From Hyphomicrobiales bacterium (GTDB taxonomy: Bacteria > Pseudomonadota > Alphaproteobacteria > Rhizobiales > Rhizobiaceae): a stretch of DNA of 64,000 bases. The position numbers were made by a program, and so were the translations under genes. Below, in pieces: positions 16,839-26,242 of this stretch (positions are counted from its first letter, which is position 1; each line of letters begins with the position of its first letter). The stretch covers positions 1-64,000 of the forward strand of contig UCIT01000002.1 of NCBI GenBank assembly GCA_900472625.1. The letters are read 5' to 3'. Under the pieces are notes generated by a model that did no database searches, had not been told where the DNA came from, and saw only the letters and a program-made list of their open reading frames with translations.

Positions 16839-17720
16839 ATGACTGCGGTGTTTAAAACGATCGGTATTGTCGGCGCGGGACAGATGGGTTGCGGCATCGC
16901 ACAGGTTTCCGCAGGCGCGGGCTACAAGGTTCAGATCTACGATCTCTCCCAGGACCGCATCGAGCATGGTCTGGCCACCATCAACGGCAACCTCGCCCGC
17001 CACGTCACCAGCGGCAAGATGACCGACGAGGAGCGCGCCGGCATCCTGGCGCTGATCTCCGGCTCGTCCGACGTCAACGATCTCGCCTCCTCCGACCTCG
17101 TCATCGAGGCCGCGACCGAAGACGAGAACGTCAAGCGCAAGATCTACACGCTGGTGTGTCCGGTGCTGAAGCCGGAGGCGATCATCGCCACCAACACCTC
17201 CTCGCTGTCGATCACCCGCCTGGCCTCGGCCACCGACCGCCCGGAGCGGTTCATGGGCATCCATTTCATGAACCCGGTTCCGGTGATGAAGCTCGTGGAA
17301 CTGGTGCGCGGCATCGCCACCGAGGAAGCCACCTTCAAGAAGGCCCGCGAATTCGTCGCCTCGCTGGAAAAGACCGTGACGGTCGCCGAGGACTTCCCGG
17401 CCTTCATCGTCAACCGCATCCTGCTGCCGATGATCAACGAGGCGATCTACACCCTTTACGAAGGCGTCGGCACCGTCGATGCCATCGACACCGCCATGAA
17501 GCTCGGCGCCAACCACCCGATGGGCCCGCTGCAGCTCGCCGATTTCATCGGCCTCGACACCTGCCTGTCGATCATGCAGGTCCTGCACGACGGCCTGGCG
17601 GACTCGAAGTACCGCCCCTGCCCGCTCCTGGTGAAATACGTCGAAGCCGGCTGGCTCGGCCGCAAGTCAGGCCGCGGGTTCTATGATTATCGCGGTGAGG
17701 TTCCGGTTCCGACGCGGTAG
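16839..17720 (+). CDS. 3-hydroxybutyryl-CoA dehydrogenase
   Basis: A 293-residue NAD(P)-dependent 3-hydroxyacyl-CoA dehydrogenase interconverting 3-hydroxybutyryl-CoA and acetoacetyl-CoA. The Rossmann motif [12 protein letters not shown] (about residues 11-22), the catalytic His in [19 protein letters not shown] and the C-terminal domain ([16 protein letters not shown]) are intact. The ATG at 16839 has GGAG immediately upstream and gives the usual N-terminus. Next to etfBA this fits short-chain fatty acid or polyhydroxybutyrate turnover. Confidence 0.94.
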   Translation: MTAVFKTIGIVGAGQMGCGIAQVSAGAGYKVQIYDLSQDRIEHGLATINGNLARHVTSGKMTDEERAGILALISGSSDVNDLASSDLVIEAATEDENVKRKIYTLVCPVLKPEAIIATNTSSLSITRLASATDRPERFMGIHFMNPVPVMKLVELVRGIATEEATFKKAREFVASLEKTVTVAEDFPAFIVNRILLPMINEAIYTLYEGVGTVDAIDTAMKLGANHPMGPLQLADFIGLDTCLSIMQVLHDGLADSKYRPCPLLVKYVEAGWLGRKSGRGFYDYRGEVPVPTR

Positions 17721-17740
17721 GTTTTGCTCCGAGCAAGCAG

Positions 17741-17862
17741 CCCCCTCATCCGCCCTTTGGGCACCTTCTCCCCGGTGGGGAGAAGGGAAGATGGAGCGAG
17801 CGGCCCGCCAAGGGTCCCTTCTCCCCAGCGGGGAGAAGGTGCCCAAAGGGCGGATGAGGGGG
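17741..17862. repeat. near-perfect 47-bp inverted repeat element (family A)
   Basis: The left arm 17741-17787 begins CCCCCTCATCCGCCCTTTGG and ends in a GGGGAGAAGGG hairpin half. The right arm 17816-17862 is its reverse complement with a single mismatch in the inner hairpin loop. A 28-bp spacer separates them. Each arm contains its own small hairpin (CTTCTCCCC/GGGGAGAAG). It lies between the convergent ends of hbd and the tlpA-like gene. A third arm copy is at 35227-35274. Confidence 0.9.
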
Positions 17863-17904
17863 CCGCGGACGCAGACGTTGCGACGACCGCCCTCCCAAAA
17901 ACCG

Positions 17905-18567
17905 CTAAATCCCCGCCGCACCCCGAATCAGCGCCTTGGCATCCTCGCTGTCCCACGCCGCCGGCCCGTTCATCGCCGAGATCAGGCATCCCTTGTCGTC
18001 GATCAGCAACGTCACCGGCAAGCCAAACGCCAGCCCCTGTTTCTTCAGCGTGTTGAACACGCCGATCGTGTTGTCGCGGTAGAGCTGCAATGCATCGACG
18101 CCGGTCTCGCTGAGGAAGGTCTTCGGCTTCTCGTCGTCGCCGGTGTCGATATTGACCGGCACCACCTGGAAGCGGCCGCTGCCGAGCTCCTTCTCCAGCG
18201 CGTTCAGCGCCGGCATCTCCTCGCGGCAGGGCACGCACCATGTCGCCCAGAGATTGAACAGCACCGTCTTGCCGGCGAAATGGTCGAGCGTCATCGGCTT
18301 GCCGTCAGCGCCGTTGAAGGCGATCGACGTCATCCGTCGGGGCTCCTCGGGCGCGACCATGGCCGCCACCTCGCCCTTCAGGAAAGGCTTGATACGGGTG
18401 GCGATATCTTTTGTGGCCTTGCATTCGGCCGACGCCGTGTCCGCACCGCCATTGCCAGACCCGGTCTCCTTAATGTAAACCGCTGCCGCACCGGCAATGA
18501 TGCCTGCGACGACCGCGATCCCGACCAGCTTCAGGGATGGCAGGCGCAAGGGCGTTCTTGTTGTCAT
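17905..18567 (-). CDS. TlpA-family thiol:disulfide reductase
   Basis: A 220-residue membrane-anchored periplasmic thioredoxin-like protein. An N-terminal anchor (residues 11-32) is followed by a thioredoxin fold with the redox motif WCVPC (C111, C114) and the cis-proline segment [10 protein letters not shown]. TlpA/CycY-type proteins keep apocytochrome c or the CuA site reduced during cytochrome biogenesis. The gene is divergent from argH with only 42 bp between starts. Confidence 0.9.
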   Translation of the reverse strand: MTTRTPLRLPSLKLVGIAVVAGIIAGAAAVYIKETGSGNGGADTASAECKATKDIATRIKPFLKGEVAAMVAPEEPRRMTSIAFNGADGKPMTLDHFAGKTVLFNLWATWCVPCREEMPALNALEKELGSGRFQVVPVNIDTGDDEKPKTFLSETGVDALQLYRDNTIGVFNTLKKQGLAFGLPVTLLIDDKGCLISAMNGPAAWDSEDAKALIRGAAGI

Positions 18568-18609
18568 TTCATTCTCCCGGACACGCGTTCTTCAAGGCAG
18601 GCATCTTTC

Positions 18610-20010
18610 ATGGCCGACAGCACGGATACCAAATCCTCCAACCAGATGTGGGGCGGACGCTTCGCTTCCGGCCCAGATGCGATCATGGAGGAGATAAATG
18701 CCTCGATCGGTTTCGACAAGAAGCTGTTTGCGCAGGACATCCGCGGTTCCATCGCCCATGCCACCATGCTCGCCCACCAGGGCATCATCCAGGCAGACGA
18801 TAAGGACAAGATCGTCGAAGGGCTAAACACGATCCTGTCAGAGATCGAAAGCGGCAATTTCGAATTCTCCCGCAAGCTCGAAGACATCCACATGAATATC
18901 GAGGCGCGCCTCGCGACCCTGATCGGCCCCGCCGCCGGCCGCCTGCACACCGCCCGCTCGCGCAACGACCAGGTGGCGCTCGATTTCCGCCTCTGGGTCA
19001 AGGAAGAGCTGGAGAAGACCGAAACCCTGCTGACCAACTTGATCGCTGCGTTTCTCGACCGCGCAGAAGAGCATGCCGATACCGTCATGCCCGGCTTCAC
19101 CCATCTGCAGACCGCCCAGCCGGTCACCTTCGGCCATCACTGCATGGCCTATGTCGAAATGTTCGGCCGCGACCGCTCGCGCGTGCGCCACGCCATCGAG
19201 CATCTGGACGAGAGCCCGATCGGCGCGGCTGCGCTGGCCGGCACCGGCTATCCGATCGACCGCCACATGACGGCCAAGGCGCTCGGTTTCCGCGAGCCGA
19301 CCCGCAACTCGATCGACACCGTCTCCGACCGCGACTTCGCCATCGAGTTCCTGGCGCTGGCCGCGATCTGCGCCATGCATCTCTCACGTTTGGCCGAAGA
19401 GATCGTCATCTGGTCGACCCCACAATTCGGCTTTGTGCGCCTGTCGGACGCCTTCTCCACCGGCTCCTCGATCATGCCGCAGAAGAAGAATCCGGACGCC
19501 GCCGAACTGGTGCGCGCCAAGACCGGCCGTATCAACGGCTCGCTGATCGCGCTGCTGACCATCATGAAGGGCCTGCCGCTCGCCTATTCCAAGGACATGC
19601 AGGAAGACAAGGAACAGGTCTTCGACGCCGCCGAGAGCATTGAGCTGGCGATTGCGGCGATGACCGGCATGGTCCGCGACCTGACCATTAACACCGCCCG
19701 CATGAAGGCAGCCGCCGGATCCGGCTATTCCACCGCCACCGACCTTGCCGACTGGCTGGTGCGCGAGGCCGGCCTGCCCTTCCGCGACGCTCACCATGTG
19801 ACCGGCCGCGCCGTGGCGCTGGCAGAGAGCAAGGGCTGCGATCTGGCCGAACTGCCGCTTGCCGATCTGCAGGCGATCAACGCCGCGATCACAGACAAGG
19901 TCTATGACGTGCTGACGGTCGAGGCCTCGGTCGCCAGCCGCAAGAGCTTCGGCGGCACAGCACCGTCGGAAGTGAGGAAGCAGATCGCCTACTGGCGCGC
20001 CCGCAACTGA
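18610..20010 (+). CDS. argH: argininosuccinate lyase
   Basis: A 466-residue cytoplasmic enzyme of the fumarase/aspartase superfamily that splits argininosuccinate to arginine and fumarate. The signature loop [16 protein letters not shown] and [18 protein letters not shown] are intact, and the length is normal. The frame is open for more than 900 bp upstream, but that runs through the repeat and the tlpA gene; the ATG at 18610 gives the conserved start [19 protein letters not shown] hairpin at 20018-20042 lies just after the stop. Confidence 0.97.
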   Translation: MADSTDTKSSNQMWGGRFASGPDAIMEEINASIGFDKKLFAQDIRGSIAHATMLAHQGIIQADDKDKIVEGLNTILSEIESGNFEFSRKLEDIHMNIEARLATLIGPAAGRLHTARSRNDQVALDFRLWVKEELEKTETLLTNLIAAFLDRAEEHADTVMPGFTHLQTAQPVTFGHHCMAYVEMFGRDRSRVRHAIEHLDESPIGAAALAGTGYPIDRHMTAKALGFREPTRNSIDTVSDRDFAIEFLALAAICAMHLSRLAEEIVIWSTPQFGFVRLSDAFSTGSSIMPQKKNPDAAELVRAKTGRINGSLIALLTIMKGLPLAYSKDMQEDKEQVFDAAESIELAIAAMTGMVRDLTINTARMKAAAGSGYSTATDLADWLVREAGLPFRDAHHVTGRAVALAESKGCDLAELPLADLQAINAAITDKVYDVLTVEASVASRKSFGGTAPSEVRKQIAYWRARN

Positions 20011-20017
20011 GTGATCC

Positions 20018-20042
20018 GGGCGAAGCGCCCTCCGCTTCGCCC
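20018..20042 (+). other. GC-rich hairpin after argH
   Basis: GGGCGAAG (20018-20025), 9-nt loop, CTTCGCCC (20035-20042), an 8-bp stem 7 bp past the argH stop. No T-run follows, so it may be an mRNA stabiliser or weak terminator rather than a classical terminator. Confidence 0.5.
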
Positions 20043-20144
20043 GTCCGATCAGGCAAAGCCGAAGAGCCCAACAATCAGGGTGCACAAGGCGGATAAACTT
20101 CGCTATGAAGATGTCCACCCGTGCCGCTTCCCAAGAGGAATTCC

Positions 20145-20345
20145 ATGCAGACCAGTTTGCCGCAGTTCATCCGCCTGACGGTTGTTTTCGCCGTGATCGG
20201 CTTTGCCGTTGCCGTTGCCGGATGCGGTCGCAAGGGCGATCTCGATCCGCCGAGCGTGCAGGCAACGAAGGGTGGCGATTCGTCCAAGCCGACGAAAGAA
20301 CCGGGCGTTGCGGACAAGCCCTTCATCCTCGATCCCCTTCTGTAA
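20145..20345 (+). CDS. lptM: LptM-type small lipoprotein
   Basis: A 66-residue lipoprotein with a signal segment (residues 5-25) and a lipobox ending in VAVAGC, followed by GRKGDLDPP, the conserved start of the LptM/YifL family. In E. coli LptM helps assemble the LptDE lipopolysaccharide translocon. Its place between argH and lysA is the usual alphaproteobacterial order. The ATG at 20145 with AAGAGGAATTCC upstream is preferred over an ATG at 20121, which would place eight extra polar residues before the signal peptide. Confidence 0.87.
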   Translation: MQTSLPQFIRLTVVFAVIGFAVAVAGCGRKGDLDPPSVQATKGGDSSKPTKEPGVADKPFILDPLL

Positions 20346-20357
20346 CAGGCCACTCCA

Positions 20358-21626
20358 GTGAACCATTTCGAGTATCGCGACGGCATCCTCTACGCCGAGA
20401 ACGTCCCCGTTCCGGAAATTGCCAAGGCTGTCGGCACGCCTTTCTACATCTATTCGACGGCCACGCTGGAGCGCCACTACAAGGTGTTCGCGCAGGCCTT
20501 CAGCGATGTCGATTCGATGGTCTGCTACGCCATGAAGGCCAATTCGAACCAGGCCGTGTTGAAGACGCTGGGCAATCTCGGCGCCGGCATCGACGTGGTC
20601 TCCGAAGGTGAGCTGCGCCGCGCGCTGGCATCAGGCATCCCGGCCAGCCGCATCATGTTCTCCGGCGTCGGCAAGACCCCGCATGAGATGGACTACGCGC
20701 TGGAAGCCGGCATCTACTGCTTCAACGTCGAATCCGAGCCTGAGCTCGAAATCCTCAACCAGCGCGCCGTCAAGGCCGGCAAGAAGGCCCCAGTCTCCTT
20801 CCGCATCAATCCCGATGTCGATGCCCGCACCCATGCGAAGATCTCGACCGGCAAGAAGGAAAACAAGTTCGGCATCTCCTGGGAGCGTGCCCGGGCGGTC
20901 TACGCCCGTGCCGCGGCTTTGCCCGGCATCGAGGCCAACGGCATCGACATGCATATCGGCAGCCAGATCACCGAGCTGCAGCCTTTCGACGACGCCTTCA
21001 AGCTCTTGCGCGAACTGGTCACCACGCTCCGCGCCGATGGACACGAGATCCACCACGTCGATATCGGCGGCGGCCTCGGCATTCCCTACAAGGACGACAA
21101 CAACCCGCCGCCGCTGCCCGACGCCTATGCCGCGATCGTCAAGAACCAGCTGCGCGAACTGAACTGCAAGATCGTCATGGAGCCCGGCCGCCTGATCGTC
21201 GGCAATGCCGGCATCCTGGTCACCGAGGTGCTCTACGTGAAGGACGGCGGCGAAAAGACCTTCGTCATCGTCGATGCCGCCATGAACGACCTGATCCGCC
21301 CGACGCTCTACGAGGCCTACCACGAGATCCGTCCGGTGGTGATTTCCGCCGCGTCAGCACCGCGCATCAAGGCTGATGTCGTCGGCCCGGTCTGCGAAAC
21401 CGGCGACTACCTGGCGCTCGACCGCGAGATGGCCATGCCGAAATCCGGCGATCTCATCGCCGTCAGCTCCGCCGGCGCCTATGGCGCCGTGCAGGCCGGC
21501 ACCTACAACAGCCGCCTGCTGGTGCCTGAAGTGCTGGTCAAGGGCAGCGATTTCCATGTCATTCGTCCGCGCCGGACCTATGAGGAGCTGATCGCGCTCG
21601 ACAGTGTCCCCGCCTGGCTCGACTGA
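20358..21626 (+). CDS. lysA: diaminopimelate decarboxylase
   Basis: A 422-residue PLP-dependent, fold III enzyme catalysing the last step of lysine synthesis, meso-diaminopimelate to L-lysine. The PLP lysine is in CYAMKANSN (about residue 59), HIGSQITEL and DIGGGLGIPY are conserved, and CETGDYLALDRE supplies the active-site cysteine. The start is GTG at 20358, 12 bp after the lptM stop, so translational coupling is likely. This matches the known N-terminus MNHFEYRDGILYAENV. Confidence 0.97.
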   Translation: MNHFEYRDGILYAENVPVPEIAKAVGTPFYIYSTATLERHYKVFAQAFSDVDSMVCYAMKANSNQAVLKTLGNLGAGIDVVSEGELRRALASGIPASRIMFSGVGKTPHEMDYALEAGIYCFNVESEPELEILNQRAVKAGKKAPVSFRINPDVDARTHAKISTGKKENKFGISWERARAVYARAAALPGIEANGIDMHIGSQITELQPFDDAFKLLRELVTTLRADGHEIHHVDIGGGLGIPYKDDNNPPPLPDAYAAIVKNQLRELNCKIVMEPGRLIVGNAGILVTEVLYVKDGGEKTFVIVDAAMNDLIRPTLYEAYHEIRPVVISAASAPRIKADVVGPVCETGDYLALDREMAMPKSGDLIAVSSAGAYGAVQAGTYNSRLLVPEVLVKGSDFHVIRPRRTYEELIALDSVPAWLD

Positions 21627-21787
21627 GGACAGCAATCACTTTTTGGCGACCGGAGGTGTAAAAACCGGCATTCGCCGGCGCTTGCCCTCGCCTTCGCCAC
21701 AAAGACTGTTATCCTTGGCCAAGAGCGAATTGCCCAGCAATCGCCGGAAGCCCCCTCTGCCCCCAACGCCAGATCGCGGAGACCGGA

Positions 21788-24514
21788 TTGAAGAACAGCG
21801 CCAGCAGCGAGAAAAAAGGTGCTTTTGCCCTGAGGCCGTCCTTGGCGCGGCTGGTTGCGGCGAAACGCCTGACGGCGCAATGCGTGTTGCTGTTCGAACA
21901 GTTGTTGCCGCTGTTGATGCCCGTCGTCTCCGTGGTGGCGCTTTATCTGGCCGCCTCGTGGTTCGGCATCTTCCGCATCGTGCCCGACTGGCTGCGCATC
22001 GTTCTGCTGCTCGGCTTCGGCCTCGGCTTCCTCGCCACGCTCTTTCCGTTTCGCAAGCTGACCTGGCCGACCTCGGCCGCCGCTGATCGGCTGCTTGAGG
22101 AGCGCAATGACCTGCCGCACCAGCCGGTTGCCGTGCAGGAAGACGAGCCGGCCTTCGACACGCCGTTTTCCCGCGCTTTGTGGCGCGAACACCAGACCCG
22201 CATGGCCGAGAAGATCGCCACGCTGGACGCCGGCTTCCCGCAGCCCGACATCGCCGCCCACGACCGCTGGGCGCTGCGCGTCATCCCGGCACTGCTCATC
22301 GCCATCGCTTTCGGCTATTCGCTGTCGACCAATGGCGGCACGATCGGCGACGCTCTGCAGGCACGCCCCGAGCCGCAGGCGACCGATCCGGCGGTACGCA
22401 TCGACGCCTGGGTCACGCCGCCCGCCTATACCGGCCGACCTCCCGTCTATCTCACCGCCACCGGCAGCGAGCAGGCGGCAATAAAGATCCCACAGCTGTC
22501 GAACCTGACGGTGCGCGTCAGCGGCGGCAAGGCCGACGAGAAGGTGGTATTCTCCAAGGCCGATGGCCAGTCGGTCGAAATCGCGGCCACCGAAGCTGGC
22601 GCCGCCGCGCCGAACGCACAGCCGGCAACGCCGCCACCCGCCGGCCAGCAGCCCGCCGCCGCTGCGCCCACGGCCAGCACGCATTTGATGAAGCTTGAGG
22701 AAAACGGCACACTCGAGGTCAACGGCCGCAAATGGGCCTTCGACGTCATCCCCGACAAGGCGCCTGAGATCGCCTTCAACGGCCTGCCGAAACAGACGGT
22801 CAACGGCGCGCTGGAGATCGGCTTCACCATCAAGGACGATTACGGAGTGCAGGAAGCCTCGGCCGAGATCGTGCCGGTCGAAACCGATGCATCGGCGACG
22901 CCGCTCTATCCGCTGCCTGACTACAAGCTCGACATTCCCCGCCGCAACGCCCGCGACGCCAAGGGGCTGACCAGCAAGAACCTCACCGAGCATCCGCTCG
23001 CCGGCAAGCGTGTCCGCATCACGCTCATTGCCAAGGACGCCGCCGGCCAGACCGGCCGCAGCCCGCCGCACGAGATGACGCTGCCGTCGCGCCCGTTCAG
23101 CGAACCGCTGGCCGCCGCCGTTGCCGAAGAGCGCCAGACCTTCGCGCTTGACACCCGCAAGATGCCCGAGGCGATCGCGCTCAACGAGGCGCTGACCCTG
23201 CGCCCCGAGGAGACGATCCCCAACCTCACCAACTATCTCCTGATCGAATCCGCCCGCCAGCGCATGAAGCTCGCGAGAGGTGACGAAGCGCTGAAGGACA
23301 CGGCAGACTATCTCTGGGATATCGCCATCGGCATGGAAGACGGCGAGCTCTCGCAGGCCGAGCGCAACCTGCGCAACGCCCAGCAGAACCTGGCCGATGC
23401 GCTGCAGCGCAATGCGCCGGATGCCGAGGTCAAGAAGCTCATGGACGAGCTGCGCAAGGCGATGCAGGACTACATGAAGGAGCTCGCTCAGCGCATGCAG
23501 AACGCGCCGATGCAGCCCAACCAGAACGCCCAGAACGTCATCCGCCAGCAGGATCTGGAGCGGATGATGGACCAGATCGAAAACCTCGCCCGCTCCGGCA
23601 ACCGCGACGCCGCCCAGCAGATGCTGTCGGAGCTGCAGCGGATGATGAACAATATGCAGGCCGGCCGACCGCAGCGCGGTCAGCAGCAGCAGGGCCAGGA
23701 CAACAGCCAGATGCGCCAGCAGATGGACAAGCTAGGCCAGATCCTGCGCGACCAGCAGAAGCTGATGGAAGAGACCTTCAAGCTCGACCAGCAGCTGAAG
23801 GACCGCATGCAGCGCGGCGACCCGGGCATGGATCCTGATATGGGCATGAATGATCCCCTGATGAATGACATGCCGATGGACAATGACGGCATGCCGCAGG
23901 ACCAGCAGCAGGGTCAACAGAACCAGCAAGGCCAACAAGGTCAGCAGGGCCAAAACGGACAACAGGGACAGCAGCCGTCGGACCAGATGACGGAGCAGCA
24001 GCTGCGCGACGCCCTGAAGCAGCTGCGCGAGCGGCAGGATCAGCTCGGCAAGCAGCTGGGCGAGATGCAGAAGGGTCTCGGCGACATGGGCATGAAGCCC
24101 GGCCCCGGCTTCGGCCAGGCACAGCGCGAGATGGAAGGCGCCGGGCGCGAGCTCGGCCAGGGGCGCGGCGAACCGGCGATCCAGGGCCAGGGCCGGGCGC
24201 TCGAAGCGCTGCGCCAGGGCGCGCGCGACATGATGAACCAGATGATGCAGGCGCAACAGGGTCAGCAGGGCCAGCAAGGACAAGGTCAGGGACCGCAGGG
24301 CCAGGTCGGCCAGGGCAACCAGAACGGCCGCGACCCGCTCGGTCGTCCGCGCCGCGCCGATGGTCCTGACTTCGGCGACCAGGTGAAGGTGCCTGACGAG
24401 ATCGACGTCCAGCGCGCCCGCGAAATCCTCGACGCCATCCGTGAAAAGCTGGGCAACAACCCTTCACAGGAGATGGAACGGCGCTATCTTGAACGTCTGC
24501 TCGATATTCAATAG
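21788..24514 (+). CDS. TIGR02302/DUF4175 family large membrane-anchored protein
   Basis: A 908-residue protein. Two N-terminal membrane helices (about residues 38-85) and another near 165-185 anchor a large extracytoplasmic domain. The last 300 residues are extremely rich in Gln, Gly, Met and Asn, with runs such as QQGQQGQQGQNGQQGQQ, coiled-coil-like helices and a conserved charged C-terminus (VPDEIDVQRAREILDAIREK). This matches the alphaproteobacterial TIGR02302 family, whose function is unknown. The start is TTG at 21788, as no suitable ATG is in frame before the first membrane helix. It is the usual neighbour of lysA. Confidence 0.88.
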   Translation: MKNSASSEKKGAFALRPSLARLVAAKRLTAQCVLLFEQLLPLLMPVVSVVALYLAASWFGIFRIVPDWLRIVLLLGFGLGFLATLFPFRKLTWPTSAAADRLLEERNDLPHQPVAVQEDEPAFDTPFSRALWREHQTRMAEKIATLDAGFPQPDIAAHDRWALRVIPALLIAIAFGYSLSTNGGTIGDALQARPEPQATDPAVRIDAWVTPPAYTGRPPVYLTATGSEQAAIKIPQLSNLTVRVSGGKADEKVVFSKADGQSVEIAATEAGAAAPNAQPATPPPAGQQPAAAAPTASTHLMKLEENGTLEVNGRKWAFDVIPDKAPEIAFNGLPKQTVNGALEIGFTIKDDYGVQEASAEIVPVETDASATPLYPLPDYKLDIPRRNARDAKGLTSKNLTEHPLAGKRVRITLIAKDAAGQTGRSPPHEMTLPSRPFSEPLAAAVAEERQTFALDTRKMPEAIALNEALTLRPEETIPNLTNYLLIESARQRMKLARGDEALKDTADYLWDIAIGMEDGELSQAERNLRNAQQNLADALQRNAPDAEVKKLMDELRKAMQDYMKELAQRMQNAPMQPNQNAQNVIRQQDLERMMDQIENLARSGNRDAAQQMLSELQRMMNNMQAGRPQRGQQQQGQDNSQMRQQMDKLGQILRDQQKLMEETFKLDQQLKDRMQRGDPGMDPDMGMNDPLMNDMPMDNDGMPQDQQQGQQNQQGQQGQQGQNGQQGQQPSDQMTEQQLRDALKQLRERQDQLGKQLGEMQKGLGDMGMKPGPGFGQAQREMEGAGRELGQGRGEPAIQGQGRALEALRQGARDMMNQMMQAQQGQQGQQGQGQGPQGQVGQGNQNGRDPLGRPRRADGPDFGDQVKVPDEIDVQRAREILDAIREKLGNNPSQEMERRYLERLLDIQ

Positions 24515-24640
24515 AGCAGACAGGACAACTTCTTGATTTCAAACCTGCCCCGGACGCCGATCCTCCACCCGTACGGGGCTGTCCCTGCCCTGCGGAAGCT
24601 TCGTGATGTCGCGGCGACAGGCGACGAACGATAGCGAACG

Positions 24641-25087
24641 ATGGCAATTCTCTTTAAGACGGTAATCGCTGAAAGCGCGGCATTCGAGATGATCGAGAAC
24701 GCCCTTTCCGGCCATGGCAACGACTATGACGGCTATCTCAATGTCGTCGCCGACGAAGGCGAGCAGACGCTCTCCTGGGGGCCGAACATGCATGCCGAGC
24801 AGTTCCAGGCCGAGGTTACCGACATCCTGCGCGCCACCTGGGACATTTCCCGCTTCTGGGTGATCTACGAGCGCCGCGACGACCGCAAGGATCCGGCCGC
24901 CAACGACATCCGCAACGCTGCCTTCAAGCTCACCCGCGGCTATGCCGGCGTGGTGGTGGTGACGCTCAGCCTGCTTGGCAAGCGCGACGAGGCTGATGAT
25001 ATCGAGCTGATCTTCGTCTGCTTCCAGCAGGATTTCCAGCGTCGCAATTTCCGTGTCCGCTTCGAGGGCAAGTTCGTTCAGCCGTAG
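24641..25087 (+). CDS. conserved hypothetical protein
   Basis: A 148-residue soluble protein with no signal peptide, membrane helix or motif I recognise. Alternating hydrophobic strands (AGVVVVTLSLLG, IELIFVCFQQDF) and charged helices suggest a compact alpha/beta fold. Codon use matches its neighbours and the start MAILFKTVIAESAAFEMIEN is unambiguous, so it is very probably a real gene. It follows the TIGR02302 gene by 126 bp. Function unknown. Confidence 0.65.
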   Translation: MAILFKTVIAESAAFEMIENALSGHGNDYDGYLNVVADEGEQTLSWGPNMHAEQFQAEVTDILRATWDISRFWVIYERRDDRKDPAANDIRNAAFKLTRGYAGVVVVTLSLLGKRDEADDIELIFVCFQQDFQRRNFRVRFEGKFVQP

Positions 25088-25229
25088 TATCTGCGCAGCA
25101 CCTGCGACGCCTCTGTCTCGACAGGCGGTTACCTCCGCATGCCTATCCGCGCAAATAGTGCCTCCTTGCAGTACCCCCGCCCATCCCTATTGTCTCCGCG
25201 TAACCCAATGACATGCTGGAGACCCTGAC

Positions 25230-25721
25230 ATGAAACGCTCTCTTCTCGCCGCCACGCTGGCCATCTGCCTCTTGCAAACGGCCTTCGCTCAGGAGGCCGT
25301 GGTCGGCGTCGACAATGCGGATGCGCTGTTCACCAGCCCGGATCCGGTGCTGAACAGGAACAAGCAGACCACCTACAAGATCATCAAGGAACTGCTGGAA
25401 GCCAATCACTGGGAGCGCGCCGACCAATATCTCACCGAGCGCTATCTGCAGCACAATCCCAACGCTACCTCCGGCCTGAAGGGCGTGGTCGAATACTTCA
25501 CGGTGGTGCGCAAGCGCGAACCGACGGACATTCCGGAAAAGATGAAGACAAAGATCGTTTCGGTGGTGGCCGAGGGCGATATCGTCACCGTCGGCTATCC
25601 CCGCGAGATGAAGGACCCGAAGGATCCCTCGAAGACCTACACGACCACCTGGTTCGACAGCTGGCGTTTCGTCGACGGCAAGGCCGACGAGCATTGGGAC
25701 CCGGCCATCAAGGCCGAGTAG
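25230..25721 (+). CDS. exported SnoaL/NTF2-like protein
   Basis: A 163-residue protein with a Sec signal peptide (MKRSLLAATLAICLLQTAFA, probable cleavage after AFA). The rest resembles the NTF2-like SnoaL fold: a helical region (ANHWERADQYLTERYLQHNPNA), a conserved aromatic strand and the terminal WDSWRFVDGKADEHWDPA-like pattern. Periplasmic; such proteins bind small hydrophobic ligands or act as cyclases, but the activity here is unknown. A GGAGA Shine-Dalgarno lies before the ATG. Confidence 0.75.
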   Translation: MKRSLLAATLAICLLQTAFAQEAVVGVDNADALFTSPDPVLNRNKQTTYKIIKELLEANHWERADQYLTERYLQHNPNATSGLKGVVEYFTVVRKREPTDIPEKMKTKIVSVVAEGDIVTVGYPREMKDPKDPSKTYTTTWFDSWRFVDGKADEHWDPAIKAE

Positions 25722-25740
25722 AACTAGGACCGAATAGGGC

Positions 25741-26100
25741 TTAGGCAGCCAGTGCCCGGGCAACCGCCTTGCGGATATCCGGCAAGGCAAACGGCTTCGA
25801 CACGACGTCGACGATCTTCTCCGCGAGGTCGTCGGCGCGTTCGCGCTGTTCGGCATAGCCGGTCATCAGCAGGATCTTCAGCGCCGGAAAGGCGGACTTG
25901 GCCTGGTGCGCCAGCTCAATTCCGTCCATCACGGGCATGCGGATATCCGACAGCAGCAGGTCGTAGCCGCCGACATTGAGCTTCTCCAGCCCTTCCGCAC
26001 CGTCAGCCGCTTCTTCGGTCTCATGACCGTCGAGGCGCAAAGCGCGGGCAACGAAAGAACGCAGCGAATCTTCGTCTTCCGTGATCAGAATTCTTGCCAT
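25741..26100 (-). CDS. cpdR: cell-cycle response regulator CpdR
   Basis: A 119-residue single-domain receiver. Acidic residues E8, D9, E10 and D11 precede the phospho-acceptor D52 (LLLSDIRMPVMDG), and the conserved lysine is in SKPF near residue 102. Unphosphorylated CpdR brings the ClpXP protease and its substrates, such as CtrA, to the cell pole. The chain ends in ...RALAA, a hydrophobic two-alanine tail of the kind ClpXP can recognise. The start MARILITEDED (26100) is preferred over an ATG 9 bp upstream. Confidence 0.92.
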   Translation of the reverse strand: MARILITEDEDSLRSFVARALRLDGHETEEAADGAEGLEKLNVGGYDLLLSDIRMPVMDGIELAHQAKSAFPALKILLMTGYAEQRERADDLAEKIVDVVSKPFALPDIRKAVARALAA

Positions 26101-26199
26101 GGTGTGCATTGCTCCGTTTCATGCCCTGCAAGGCAAATCACACGACTTTCCTTTGCGAGAGGTAAACGGCAGCAGGCAATGATCCGGACGATGGACGAA

Positions 26200-26207
26200 A
26201 TGGTTAA
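26200..26207 (-). promoter_or_regulatory. CtrA half-site-like motif upstream of cpdR
   Basis: TTAACCAT on the minus strand, about 100 bp upstream of the cpdR start codon. The sequence equals the canonical alphaproteobacterial CtrA half-site. CtrA control of cpdR is known in Caulobacter; here it is inference from one 8-mer. Confidence 0.35.
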
Positions 26208-26242
26208 CAACCCGTCTTGAAATGGAGCACGCGGATTGATCG

